Part shown: positions 44,947 through 53,903 of the stretch, in pieces | Position numbering within the stretch: position 1 is the first letter of the stretch | How the letters are laid out: each line of letters begins with the position of its first letter | Source of the DNA: Belnapia arida | GTDB lineage: Bacteria > Pseudomonadota > Alphaproteobacteria > Acetobacterales > Acetobacteraceae | Direction of reading: 5' to 3' | DNA: 64,000 nt | Assembly: GCF_016773205.1 (NCBI RefSeq) | Contig: NZ_JAETWB010000024.1 | Span: 1-64,000, forward strand | Position numbers and translations under genes: made by a program | The notes under the pieces: generated by a model | What the model was told of the DNA's origin: nothing | The model's input: only the letters and a program-made list of their open reading frames with translations | The model's database searches: none

Positions 44947-47900
44947 CCAAGGCGGAAGGCCGCGGTGGTGCCGCGGCGGCCGGGTGTCACCTCCAGCCGG
45001 GCGGGGATGCGTTCGCGCAGCTCCGCCACATGGCTGATGACGCCGACCAGGCGGTCGCCGGCCTGCAGGCCCTCCAGCACGCGGATGGCGGTATCCAGCG
45101 TCTCGGCATCGAGCGTGCCGAAGCCCTCGTCGATGAAGAGCGCGTCGAGCTGGTGGCCGCCGGCATGGGCGGCGACGGTATCCGCGAGGCCCAGCGCCAT
45201 GGCGAGCGAGGCGCAGAAGCCCTCGCCGCCGGAGAGGGTGGCTGCGGGGCGGGCCTCGGCGTTCCAGCCATCGACCACCTCGATGTCGAGGCCGGCCCTG
45301 GCGCGTTGCCGCTCCGGCTCCTCGCGCCGGCGCAGGCGGTAGCGGCCGTCGAGCATCCCCTCCAGCCGCGTATTGGCCGCGGCGAGGGCCTCGTCGAGCA
45401 GGCCGGAAAGGACATAGCCCTCGAAATCGAGGCCATGGCCGTTGCGTCCCTCGGCCAGGTCGGCGAGGTCCTGGCGGAGGGTGGCAGCGGCCTCGGCTTC
45501 GGCCAGCGCGGCTTCGGCGGCGGCGATCTCAGCCAGCAGGCGATCATGCTCCTCGACGGCGCGGGCGGCGAGGGTCGCGCCTTGCAGCGCGGCGGTGGCC
45601 GCGGCCTCGGCGCCCGCGCGGGCGGCGGCGAGGGCGGCAAGGTCGGGCGGGACGAGGCCGGCTGCGGCTGCGGCGGTGGCGACGGCCTGGCTGGCGGCGG
45701 CGGCGCGGGCCTCGCCGAAGGCAGCGATGGCGGTGGCGAGACTGTCCTGCACCGCCGGGGCAAGGCGTGCGGCGCGGGCGGCCTCGGCGTCGGCGAAGCC
45801 CTCGGCTGCGCAGGCGAGGGCGAGGCGAGAGGCGGCCTCGGCCGCGGCGGCTTCGGCGACGGCGGCGATGCGGCCGGTTTCGGCGGCGTGCTCGACCCGG
45901 GTGCGGGCGGCCTCGGCGGCGGCGGCGGCTTCCTCGCGCGCGGCGCGCAGCGCGGCGGCGAGGCGAGTGGCGCGGGTTGCGGCGGCCTCGGCCTGGATGC
46001 GGAGGGTGCCGGCATCCGGGTTGTCGGGCGGCAGGCGGCGCAGGCGTTCCTCCGCCCGGGCGGCGGCGGCGGCGTGCTGACCCGCGGCTGAGGTGACGGC
46101 TTCGCGTGCGGTGGCAAGGCGGATTTCTGCGGAAGTCGCCGTGGCCCCTGCGTCGGCGGCGGCCTGGGCGAGGGCGGGAAGGCGGGCGGCGGCAGCCTCG
46201 GCGGCGGCGAGGGCCGTCTGTTCCATGCGGAGGGCAGCCTCCAACCCCTCGCGCGGCGCATCGCCGAGGCGGGCGAGGGCGGCGGCCTGTTGCTCGGCGG
46301 CGATGGCCAGCGCCGTGCCGATCTGGGCGGCGGCGCGGCGGGTGGCATCGAGCGTGGCCTCGGCCTGGGCGGCGGCCTGTTCCAGGACGGAGAGGTCGGG
46401 GAGGGGCGCCTCGCCCTGCGGCCGGGCGGGCGCCGGGTGGTGCGGGCTGCCGCAGACCGGGCAGGGGTCGCCCTCGGCCAGCAGGGCGGCGAAGCGGGCG
46501 GCGTGGTCGGCGGCGATGCGGGCGGCGGCGGCCTCGCGGGCGGCGCGGGCGGATTGGGCGCGGGCGGCGGCTTCCGTCTCTGCGGCCGTGGCGCGGGTGT
46601 CATCGGCCTGGGCGCGGTGGAGGGCGGCCTCCGCCTTGTCGAGGGCGCGGGCGGCGTTGAGGCGGGCGGCGGCGGCCTCGCCGGCCAGGCGGTGGCGTTC
46701 GCGCTGGTCGGCCGTGGCCTGGGCGGCGGCGCGGGCGGCCTCGGCGGCGGTGGCGGCGGCACGGGCGGAGTCGAGGGCTGCGGCTGCCCTGGCCTGGGCG
46801 GCATCGGCCTGGCGCAGGCTGGCCTCGGCCCCGGCGGCGGCGCGGCCCGCTTCCTCGGCCTCGGCGACAAGGGCGATGAGGGCTTGCAGCCGCTCCGCCT
46901 CGGCCCCGGCGGCGCGGGCGGCTTCCTCCTGGGCCGGAGCGTCGGCCAGGGCGGCTTCGGCCTGGGCGCGGCGCTGGCGGGCCTGTTCGGCGCGGCTGGT
47001 GGCGGTGGCGGCTTCGGCGCGCTGGGCGGCGGCGGCGGCGGCGGCGGCCTCCGCCTCGGCAAGGGCGAGGCCGAGGCGATCGGCGCGTCGGGCCGCTTCC
47101 AGCCGGGCGCGGTCGGCCTGGATGGCCGGTGTACGCAGCTCCAGCTCGGCCAGGGCGCGGGCGGCAGCGGCGGCAGCGGCGAGGAGGCGCGCGGTCTCCT
47201 GCCCGGCGGCCTCGGCGGCGCGGGCCGCGATGGCCGCCGCGGCGGCGGTGCCGCGGGCGGCCTCGGCCTCCTGGGCGGCGGCCAGCAGCGTGGCGCGGGT
47301 GGCGAGCGCCGCCTCCGGCGTCCCGGCCCCGGCGCGGCGGAGCAGGTTGGCGCGGGCGCCCAACGCCTCGCGCAGGGCACCCTTCGCCGCATTGGCCGCA
47401 GCGGAGAGCTCGCGCTGGATGCGGGCGTAGAGCGCGGTGCGGAAGAGGGTCTGCAGGATGGCCTGGCGGTCGGCCGGCTTCGCCACCAGCAACTCGCGGA
47501 AGCGGCCCTGGGGCAGCAGCACGGTCTGGCGGAATTCCGCGGCGCTGAGGCCGAGCAACTCGCGGATGCGCGCCTCGACCTCCGCCTCGCGCTCGATCGG
47601 CGGGGCGTCGGTGTCGAGGGCCTGGAGCGAGACCTTCATCCGCTCCTTGGTCGTGCCCTCGCCACGGCGCTTCGGGCGCTCCCATTCCGGATTGCGGGTG
47701 ATGCGCCAGCGGCGCCGGCCCTGGGCGAATTCCAGCGCCACCTCGGTCGGCGCGTCGGGCGGGGCATGGCGGCTGCGGAGATGGGCGGGCAGGCGCTCCT
47801 CGCCGCTGCTCTCGCCGAAGAGGGCGAAGCAGAGCGCGTCCAGCAGGCTGGTCTTTCCCGCGCCGGTCGGCCCGGCGATGAGGAAGAGCCGGTGCGGCCC

Positions 47901-47975
47901 GAGCGCGGCGAAGTCGATCTCCTGCCGCGCGGCATAGGGGCCGAAATGGGTGACGGTCAGGCGGAGCGGGCGCAT
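44943..47975 (-). CDS. sbcC: Exonuclease SbcCD subunit C
   Basis: SMC-like ATPase of 1010 residues of the Mre11-Rad50-type nuclease, which cuts DNA hairpins and blocked ends. N-terminal Walker A is IAGPTGAGKTSLLDALCFALFG. A very long coiled coil, strikingly Ala-rich with few Lys, is broken near the middle by the zinc-hook CPVCGSPHHPAP. The C-terminal half has the signature LSGGEGFCASLAMALGLAD and Walker B ALFIDEGFGTLDAETLD. sbcD lies directly upstream with two bases between. Confidence 0.95.
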   Translation of the reverse strand: MRPLRLTVTHFGPYAARQEIDFAALGPHRLFLIAGPTGAGKTSLLDALCFALFGESSGEERLPAHLRSRHAPPDAPTEVALEFAQGRRRWRITRNPEWERPKRRGEGTTKERMKVSLQALDTDAPPIEREAEVEARIRELLGLSAAEFRQTVLLPQGRFRELLVAKPADRQAILQTLFRTALYARIQRELSAAANAAKGALREALGARANLLRRAGAGTPEAALATRATLLAAAQEAEAARGTAAAAAIAARAAEAAGQETARLLAAAAAAARALAELELRTPAIQADRARLEAARRADRLGLALAEAEAAAAAAAAQRAEAATATSRAEQARQRRAQAEAALADAPAQEEAARAAGAEAERLQALIALVAEAEEAGRAAAGAEASLRQADAAQARAAAALDSARAAATAAEAARAAAQATADQRERHRLAGEAAAARLNAARALDKAEAALHRAQADDTRATAAETEAAARAQSARAAREAAAARIAADHAARFAALLAEGDPCPVCGSPHHPAPARPQGEAPLPDLSVLEQAAAQAEATLDATRRAAAQIGTALAIAAEQQAAALARLGDAPREGLEAALRMEQTALAAAEAAAARLPALAQAAADAGATATSAEIRLATAREAVTSAAGQHAAAAARAEERLRRLPPDNPDAGTLRIQAEAAATRATRLAAALRAAREEAAAAAEAARTRVEHAAETGRIAAVAEAAAAEAASRLALACAAEGFADAEAARAARLAPAVQDSLATAIAAFGEARAAAASQAVATAAAAAGLVPPDLAALAAARAGAEAAATAALQGATLAARAVEEHDRLLAEIAAAEAALAEAEAAATLRQDLADLAEGRNGHGLDFEGYVLSGLLDEALAAANTRLEGMLDGRYRLRRREEPERQRARAGLDIEVVDGWNAEARPAATLSGGEGFCASLAMALGLADTVAAHAGGHQLDALFIDEGFGTLDAETLDTAIRVLEGLQAGDRLVGVISHVAELRERIPARLEVTPGRRGTTAAFRLG

Positions 47976-47977
47976 GG

Positions 47978-49126
47978 CTAGTGGCCGGCGGCCTCGGCGG
48001 CCTCGATGGCGGCGACGAGCGCCGGGCGGGCCTCCTCCGGCAGCGGGGCGCCGCGCAGCTCCGCATGGAAGCGGCCGAAGAGGTCGAGCGGGCGGGCGAT
48101 GCGCGCCGCGGCGCCGGCGGTGGCGAATTGCCCCGTGCCGGCGCGCTCCGTCGCGTAGCGCAGGCCGACGATGCGGGGGAAGACCTCGGCCAGGCGCCGC
48201 TGCGCCTCGGGGATGGGGACGGGGTCGGTGAGGATCAGGGCGACGTAATCCTCGCGGGCCCGGCTTTCGGTCTCGCGCAGCGCTGCGAAGCTTCCCGTCA
48301 GCACGCGCAGGCCCCGCCGCGGCGTGAGCGGGATCGCCTCGATCCGTGGCGCGTCCTCCCCGCCGATCTCCACCAGCGTCACCGACTTGGCGTGGTCCGC
48401 CTCCTCCACCGAGTAGGGGAAGGGCGAGCCGCTGTAGCGCAGCCGGCCGCCGAGCAGGCTCTGCGGCCGGTGGAGATGGCCGAGGGCGACATAGTCGAAG
48501 CCGGCGAAGCGCGCTGCGTCGATGGCGCCGGTGCCGCCGACGGACAGTGCCCGTTCGCTCAGCGGGCTCTCGGCGCCGCCGGCGACGAAGGCATGGGCGA
48601 CGAGCACGCGTGGCCCCTCGGCCGGGCAGAGCCCGTGCAGCAGGGGCGCGAGGGCGGCGAAGGCGCCGTCATGGTCGGCGAAGCGCGCCTCGGCGAGGCT
48701 TGGCTCACGGGCCAGGGCCAGCGGCGTCGCATAGCCGCAGGCGACGATGGTGGCGCGGCGGCCCTCGCGGTCGCCGAGCGGGATGGCCTCGCCGCAGGGC
48801 GACTGCACGATATGCAGCCGCGCGGCGGCCAGCAGCCGGGCACCGAAGCCGACGCGCCGCGCCTCGTCATGGTTGCCGGGGATGATGACGACGGGGACGC
48901 CGAGGCCGAGGACGAGCGCGCTCAGCACCTCGTCCAGCAGCCGCACCGCCTCGGCGGGCGGGACGGCCCGGTCGAAGACGTCGCCGGCGAGCAGCACGGC
49001 GTCCGGCGCGGTGTCGCGGACGATCGCCGGCAGCTGCTCGGCCAGCAGATGGGCCTGGTCATCCTGGAGCGAGTGCCCGCCGAGGCTGCGGCCGAGATGC
49101 CAGTCGGCGGTATGGAGGAGGCGCAT
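47978..49126 (-). CDS. sbcD: Exonuclease SbcCD subunit D
   Basis: Mre11-like metallophosphatase nuclease of 382 residues. Metal-site motifs: LLHTADWHLGRSLGG, LLAGDVFDRAVPP, VVIIPGNHDEARR and the later VAHAFVAGG and VALGHLHRPQSL. The C-terminal ~120 residues form the capping and SbcC-binding region. It precedes sbcC in one operon. Its start is 39 bases from the M48 gene's stop upstream. Confidence 0.95.
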   Translation of the reverse strand: MRLLHTADWHLGRSLGGHSLQDDQAHLLAEQLPAIVRDTAPDAVLLAGDVFDRAVPPAEAVRLLDEVLSALVLGLGVPVVIIPGNHDEARRVGFGARLLAAARLHIVQSPCGEAIPLGDREGRRATIVACGYATPLALAREPSLAEARFADHDGAFAALAPLLHGLCPAEGPRVLVAHAFVAGGAESPLSERALSVGGTGAIDAARFAGFDYVALGHLHRPQSLLGGRLRYSGSPFPYSVEEADHAKSVTLVEIGGEDAPRIEAIPLTPRRGLRVLTGSFAALRETESRAREDYVALILTDPVPIPEAQRRLAEVFPRIVGLRYATERAGTGQFATAGAAARIARPLDLFGRFHAELRGAPLPEEARPALVAAIEAAEAAGH

Positions 49127-49165
49127 GCGGGCGCACCATGCGCAGGCGGGGCGGCTGCGTGCAAG

Positions 49166-50260
49166 CTAGCTCTGGCGCCACCAGGGCGAGCCGGGGACGG
49201 GCGCCGCCGCCGGCATCGGCGCCTCGGCGGGGGCGGCCGGCGCCGCCTCCAGCACGGAGACGGGGCCGGGGTCGCGGCCGCCGGCATAGCGGATCAGCGC
49301 GCCGATCCGCTCATCGAGCGGCGGATGGGTCGCCAGCCACTTCTTGCCGAGCGTCTCGCCCGGGCTGTCGAGCAGCATGGCCTGCACCTGGGAGGGCAGG
49401 CGCGGCATCTCCGACCGGGCGGCGACCTTGCGGAGGGCGGAGATCAGCGCATCCGGGTCCTGGGTCAGCTCCACCGCGCCGGCATCGGCAAGGAATTCGC
49501 GGTTGCGCGACAGGGCGAAGCGCAGGCCGAGCGCCAGCGCCCAGGTCAGCAGCATGATGGCGAGCGAGAGCAGCACGAGCAGGATCGCCGCGCCGCCCTT
49601 GCCGCTATCCTTCGAGGAGGAGCGCGAGGAAGAGCGGCCGGTCGTCATCGTGCCGGTGTTGCCGAAGACGTTGCCGGCGCGGACGATGATCTCCTCCGGC
49701 AGCGCGACGACGCCGGCGAAGACTGCGGCGACCACGGCAAGCCGCGCATCGCCGTTGCGGATATGCGTCAGCTCATGCGCCAGCACGGCCGATAGCTCGC
49801 GGTCATCGAGCGCGTCGAGCAGGCCGCGCGTGACGGTGACGGCGCCGGTCGCGCGCGAGAGGCCGGAGGCGAAGGCGTTGCGCGCCGGCTGCTCGATCAC
49901 CGCGAGGCGCGGCATGCCGAGGCCGCGGCTGATGCAGAGCGTCTCGAGCGCGTTCCACAGCCGCGGCTCCTGCTGCCGCGTCACCGGACGGGCGCCGGTG
50001 AGGAAGTCGAGGATGCGCTGGTTCCAGGCCCAGGCGATGCCGAACCAGATGGCCGTCACCACCAGCACCACCGGCAGCACGACGGGGATGATGCGCACCG
50101 CATCCCGCAGGCCCTGGCGGAAGGAATGCGCCTCCCCGGCCACGAGCAGCAGGCCGAAGGCGAAGCAGATCAGCGCCAGCAGGACGGGGAAGCCGGCCAG
50201 CAGCAGGCCGGTCTTCCAGCCGTTGTTCCAGATCCAGGTTTTCAGCCCGAAGGCGCGCAT
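49166..50260 (-). CDS. M48 family metalloprotease (HtpX-like)
   Basis: Membrane zinc protease of 364 residues. Two helices near the N-terminus (about 14-40 and 53-75), then the zinc motif SAVLAHELTHIRNGDARLAVV (HExxH near residue 157), further hydrophobic segments near 220-240 and the HPPLDERIGALIR motif shared with HtpX, followed by an Ala/Pro tail. Its active site should face the cytoplasm and act in membrane-protein quality control. The LemA gene lies just upstream with seven bases between, a common pairing of M48 and LemA. Confidence 0.9.
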   Translation of the reverse strand: MRAFGLKTWIWNNGWKTGLLLAGFPVLLALICFAFGLLLVAGEAHSFRQGLRDAVRIIPVVLPVVLVVTAIWFGIAWAWNQRILDFLTGARPVTRQQEPRLWNALETLCISRGLGMPRLAVIEQPARNAFASGLSRATGAVTVTRGLLDALDDRELSAVLAHELTHIRNGDARLAVVAAVFAGVVALPEEIIVRAGNVFGNTGTMTTGRSSSRSSSKDSGKGGAAILLVLLSLAIMLLTWALALGLRFALSRNREFLADAGAVELTQDPDALISALRKVAARSEMPRLPSQVQAMLLDSPGETLGKKWLATHPPLDERIGALIRYAGGRDPGPVSVLEAAPAAPAEAPMPAAAPVPGSPWWRQS

Positions 50261-50267
50261 GGCCCAG

Positions 50268-50828
50268 CTAGAACTTCACCTGCGGCGGGGCGGCGACGGC
50301 GGCGCGCTCCGCTTCCGGCAGCTCGAAGAAGCCGCGGGGCAGGAAGCCGAGCGCGCCCGAAAAGAGCACGGCCGGAATCTGCTGGACGGCGCTGTTGTAC
50401 TCGGCGACGGCGTTGTTGAAGAAGCGCCGGGCGGCGGCGATCTTGTTCTCGACATCGCCCAGCTCCGACTGGAGCTGGAGGAAATTCTGGTTGGCCTTGA
50501 GGTCGGGATAGGCTTCCGACAGCGCCATCAGCCGCCCCAGCGCGGCGCCCAGCGCGCCCTCTGCCGCGGCCGCCTGCTCCGGCCCGCGGGCGCCGAGGGC
50601 GGCGTTGCGGGCCTGGACCACGCCTTCCAGCGTGCCGCGCTCATGCGAGGCATAGCCCTTCACCGTCTCGACCAGGTTGGGGATCAGGTCGTGCCGCTGC
50701 TTCAGCTGCACGTCGACGTCGGACCAGGCCTGGCCCGTGGTCTGCCGCAGCGCGACCAGCCGGTTGTAGGTGACGACGAGCCAGAGCAGCAGGACGACGA
50801 CGACGCCGAGGACGATCCAACCCGTCAT
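50268..50828 (-). CDS. LemA family protein
   Basis: Protein of 186 residues with an N-terminal membrane helix (WIVLGVVVVLLLWLVVTYN) and a long helical outer domain: RQTTGQAWSDVDVQLKQRHDLIPNLVETVKG (seen in parts) is the family signature, with NFLQLQSELGDVENKIAAARRFFNNAV after it. LemA function is unclear; it is often coexpressed with M48 proteases, as here. Confidence 0.92.
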   Translation of the reverse strand: MTGWIVLGVVVVLLLWLVVTYNRLVALRQTTGQAWSDVDVQLKQRHDLIPNLVETVKGYASHERGTLEGVVQARNAALGARGPEQAAAAEGALGAALGRLMALSEAYPDLKANQNFLQLQSELGDVENKIAAARRFFNNAVAEYNSAVQQIPAVLFSGALGFLPRGFFELPEAERAAVAAPPQVKF

Positions 50829-50846
50829 GCCGCACTCCCTCCCGCA

Positions 50847-51326
50847 TCACCCGGCGAAGCGGGCGAAGTCGCGGGCGATCGTACCATAGATTTCGCGCTT
50901 GAACGAAACGGCCAGCGAGGGCAGCTCGGCCAGCGGCACCCAGCGCCAGGCATCGAATTCCGGATGCGGGTCGAGGTCGAGGCGGATCTCCGCATCCTCG
51001 CCGAGGAAGCGGAGCGCGAACCACCGCTGCCGCTGGCCGCGGTACCTGCCGCCCAAGGCTTTCCCGAGCAGGTGCGACGGCAGGTCGTAGCTCAGCCAGT
51101 CCGGGTGCTCGGCGATGATCTCGGCGTTGCGGGTGCCGATCTCCTCCTCCATCTCGCGGAAGACGGCGACGGCCGGGTCCTCGCCCGCATCCATCCCGCC
51201 CTGGGGAAGCTGCCAGCCGCCCGGCGCGCCCTCCGCATTGGGGAGATCGGCGCGGCGGGCGACGAGGACGAGGCCGGCGCGGTTGAACAGCACCGCGCCG
51301 ACATTGTCGCGATAGGGCAGGTCCAT
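50847..51326 (-). CDS. rppH: RNA pyrophosphohydrolase
   Basis: Nudix hydrolase of 159 residues that removes pyrophosphate from 5' ends of transcripts to start decay. The Nudix box is GGMDAGEDPAVAVFREMEEE followed by IG, and the start YRDNVGAVLFNRAGLVLVARR and WLSYDLPSHL are typical of alphaproteobacterial RppH. It follows the divergent polysaccharide deacetylase gene by 13 bases, the usual order in this group. Confidence 0.94.
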   Translation of the reverse strand: MDLPYRDNVGAVLFNRAGLVLVARRADLPNAEGAPGGWQLPQGGMDAGEDPAVAVFREMEEEIGTRNAEIIAEHPDWLSYDLPSHLLGKALGGRYRGQRQRWFALRFLGEDAEIRLDLDPHPEFDAWRWVPLAELPSLAVSFKREIYGTIARDFARFAG

Positions 51327-51339
51327 GCAGAGGGTCCTT

Positions 51340-52389
51340 TCAGCGGGCGGCGGGGCGTTGCATCAGCGCGGTGACGGGGGCGAGGACAAGGCCGCTGGCC
51401 TCCACCGTGCCGGCCCAGGCGGCGAGCCGGTCGATCAGCACCGGCGAGGCCTCGCCGGCATAGCCGAGCGCCGCGCCACGCTCCCGCGCCAACGCCTCCA
51501 GCGTGCGGAGCTTCAGCTCGATCTCGCCGCGGGTCGCCGGCTCGTCGATGACGAGGTCGATGCTGCGGCCCCAGGCGCGCTCGGGCGAGGGTGCGCCGGG
51601 GCGCGGGTCGACATAGAGCAGGCCGCGGCTGGCGATGCGGGCCTGGAGGTCGCCATAGGGGCCGAGCATGGCGGCGAAGCGCTCGCCCCGCATCGGCCCG
51701 AGCGCGCCGATCGCCCCGACATAGCCGCTGAAGCGGGAGAGCAGCCAGGCCAACCGGTCTTCGTTGTCCGCCGCCGGGAGGCTGGTCAGCAGGGCGCGGT
51801 TGCCGGGGTTGTTGAGCGGGTAGCCGGTGGGCTCCAGCGGCAGGGCGAGCAGCACCTCCATCCCGCGGGCGCGGGCCTGGTCGAGCAGGCGGCCGGGCTG
51901 CGGCGCATAGGGGCTGAAGGCGAGGGTGACAGGGCCGGGGAGGCGGCGGATCGCCTCCTCGGTCAGGGCGGCGTTCATGCCGAGGCCGCCGATGACGAGG
52001 CCGATGCGGGGGCGGCTCTCCTGCCGGTCGAAGGGGCGGCCGAAGGCGCGGATCGAGGTGCGGCCATCGGGGCCGATGCGGGGCATCGAGCCATGGGGCC
52101 CCGAGTCCTGCAGGGCCTCCTCGCCGGCGGGGATGGGACGGCCAGGCGCCGGGCCGGGGCGGCTGGCGGCCTCGATCACCGGCGGCGGCTCGGGCGCGGG
52201 AGGCGCCTGGGCGATGGCCGGCGCCACAGGGGGCGAGGGTGCGGCAGGCGGCGCGGCGGGAGCTTCGGCGACGGGCGGGGCGGGCAAGGGCCCGAGCCAG
52301 GCAAGAACCCCGGTGCCGCCGCCGATCAACAGCAGCACCACGGCCCAGCAGAGGATCAGGGCCCGCCAGCCGGAGGACAGGCGCGCCAT
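51340..52389 (-). CDS. Divergent polysaccharide deacetylase family protein
   Basis: Protein of 349 residues with one N-terminal membrane helix (LILCWAVVLLLIGGGTGVLAWL), a Pro/Ala-rich linker to about residue 100, and a C-terminal domain with RPRIGLVIGGLGMNAALTEEAI and VTLAFSPYAPQPGRLLDQARARGMEVLLALPLEP (in parts), the pattern of the divergent polysaccharide deacetylase family. It lies between ctpA and rppH, downstream of envC, suggesting a cell-envelope role. The activity of the family is not established. Confidence 0.9.
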   Translation of the reverse strand: MARLSSGWRALILCWAVVLLLIGGGTGVLAWLGPLPAPPVAEAPAAPPAAPSPPVAPAIAQAPPAPEPPPVIEAASRPGPAPGRPIPAGEEALQDSGPHGSMPRIGPDGRTSIRAFGRPFDRQESRPRIGLVIGGLGMNAALTEEAIRRLPGPVTLAFSPYAPQPGRLLDQARARGMEVLLALPLEPTGYPLNNPGNRALLTSLPAADNEDRLAWLLSRFSGYVGAIGALGPMRGERFAAMLGPYGDLQARIASRGLLYVDPRPGAPSPERAWGRSIDLVIDEPATRGEIELKLRTLEALARERGAALGYAGEASPVLIDRLAAWAGTVEASGLVLAPVTALMQRPAAR

Positions 52390-52399
52390 GCGGATCAGG

Positions 52400-53791
52400 T
52401 CAGCGCGCGGCGCGCCGGCCCGAGTTCTGCGCTGCCGCCAGGTTGCGGAGCAGCTGCATCGCCTGCTGGAGCTGGAAGTCGGTCTCCGGCTTGGTCGGGT
52501 CGAAGGAGGGCGTGCCCTCGGGCGGCAGGCGCGTCACCCGCTCGGCGATGCCCTGTGGCAGTTGCAGCGGCGGGATGGCGGCGCCCGTCGGCTGCTGCAC
52601 CCCGCCCTCGTTGCGCAGCGCGCGGCGCAGGTCGGCCTCCCGCTCGCGGGGGATGTTGGCCGTCGCCTCCTGGCGCTGGGCCAGCACCTCGATGTCGGGC
52701 TCGATGCCGGTGCCCTGGATGGAGCGGCCGGAGGGCGTGTAGTAGCGCGCCGTGGTGAGGCGGATGGCACCCTGGCCGGGGATCGGCATCACCGTCTGCA
52801 CGCTGCCCTTGCCGAAGGACTTGGTGCCGAGGACGATGGCGCGGCGGTGATCCTGCAGGGCGCCGGCGACGATCTCGCTGGCCGAGGCGCTGCCGCCGTT
52901 GATCAGCACCACCACCGGCAGGCCACCGGCGATGTCGCCGCCCTTGGCGTTCCACCGCTGCGCATCCTCCTGGCGGCGGGCGCGCGTCGAGACGATCTCG
53001 CCCTGCTCGAGGAAGTCGTCGGTGACCTGGACCGCCTGGTCGAGCAGCCCACCCGGATTGTTGCGCAGGTCGAGCACGATGCCCTTCAAGCTGTTGCCGG
53101 CCTGCTGGCGCATGGCCTGGATGGCGCGGCGCAGGCCGACATCCGTCTGCTCGTTGAAGGAGGTGAGCCGCACATAGGCGACGTCGTTGCCCTCGATGCG
53201 GAAGCGCACCACCTGCGGGCGGATGACCTCGCGGGTGAGCGACAGCTCGATCGGCCGGTCGGCGCCCTCGCGGCGGATGGTGATCTTGATGGCCGTGCCG
53301 CGCTCGCCGCGCATCTGCTCGACGGCTTCCTGCAAGGTCAGGCCCTGGACGGAGTTGCCGTTGAGGTGGGTGATGAGGTCGCCCGCCTTGACGCCGGCGC
53401 GGGCCGCAGGCGTCTCGTCGATCGGGCTGATGACCTTGATGTAGCCGTTCTCCTGGGTGACCTCGATCCCGAGGCCGCCGAACTCGCCGCGGGTCTGCAC
53501 CTGCATGTCGCGGTAGGAGCGCTGGTTCAGGTAGGAGCTGTGCGGGTCGAGGCCCGTCAGCATGCCGTTGATGGCGTTCTCGACGGCGTCGCGGTCGTTG
53601 ATCGGCTCGACATATTCGGCGCGGACGCGCTCGAAGACGTCGCCGAAGAGGTTCAGCAGGCGGTAGGTCTCGGCCCGGCCGCCGTCCTGCGCCCAGGCCT
53701 TGACCATGGGGGAGGTGACCATAGGGCCGAGAATGATGCCGGCGGCGAATGCCGCGCCGACCGTCGTCATCGTCCGAACCCTGCCCTTCAT
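52400..53791 (-). CDS. ctpA: Carboxy-terminal processing protease (S41)
   Basis: Periplasmic serine protease of 463 residues. Signal anchor in residues ~8-30 (MTTVGAAFAAGIILGPMV), then a PDZ domain (about 85-170, GLGIEVTQENGYIKVISPI), and the protease core with the nucleophile Ser in NGGSASASEIVAGAL and Lys in GTKSFGKGSVQT. Long Gln/Pro-rich C-terminus. ATG 53791 follows the signal-peptide logic; the longer frame is unrelated. Usually placed beside envC in alphaproteobacteria, where it may tune cell-wall hydrolases. Confidence 0.94.
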   Translation of the reverse strand: MKGRVRTMTTVGAAFAAGIILGPMVTSPMVKAWAQDGGRAETYRLLNLFGDVFERVRAEYVEPINDRDAVENAINGMLTGLDPHSSYLNQRSYRDMQVQTRGEFGGLGIEVTQENGYIKVISPIDETPAARAGVKAGDLITHLNGNSVQGLTLQEAVEQMRGERGTAIKITIRREGADRPIELSLTREVIRPQVVRFRIEGNDVAYVRLTSFNEQTDVGLRRAIQAMRQQAGNSLKGIVLDLRNNPGGLLDQAVQVTDDFLEQGEIVSTRARRQEDAQRWNAKGGDIAGGLPVVVLINGGSASASEIVAGALQDHRRAIVLGTKSFGKGSVQTVMPIPGQGAIRLTTARYYTPSGRSIQGTGIEPDIEVLAQRQEATANIPREREADLRRALRNEGGVQQPTGAAIPPLQLPQGIAERVTRLPPEGTPSFDPTKPETDFQLQQAMQLLRNLAAAQNSGRRAAR

Positions 53792-53816
53792 GCGGCACCC
53801 GTATCCCTGTTCCGGT

Positions 53817-53832
53817 GCGGCCCGGGGGCCGC
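53817..53832. repeat. GC-rich palindrome between envC and ctpA
   Basis: GCGGCCC-GG-GGGCCGC, a 7-bp inverted repeat 26 bases upstream of the ctpA start in a 112-base gap. It may be a 3' hairpin of envC or part of the ctpA leader. A second weaker repeat CCGGG/CCCGG (53896-53912) overlaps the envC stop. No promoter consensus seen. Confidence 0.35.
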
Positions 53833-53903
53833 GATCCGGCATGTTAGCGTGAAGCCCAGCCGCATGGCAGGGCCAGTATCGGTAACGTCCGGTATCCGGG
53901 CGA

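Noticed and set aside
44987-47392. Very long Pro/Arg/Ser-rich frame on the same strand as sbcC
   Set aside because: Out-of-frame shadow of the Ala-rich sbcC coiled coil.
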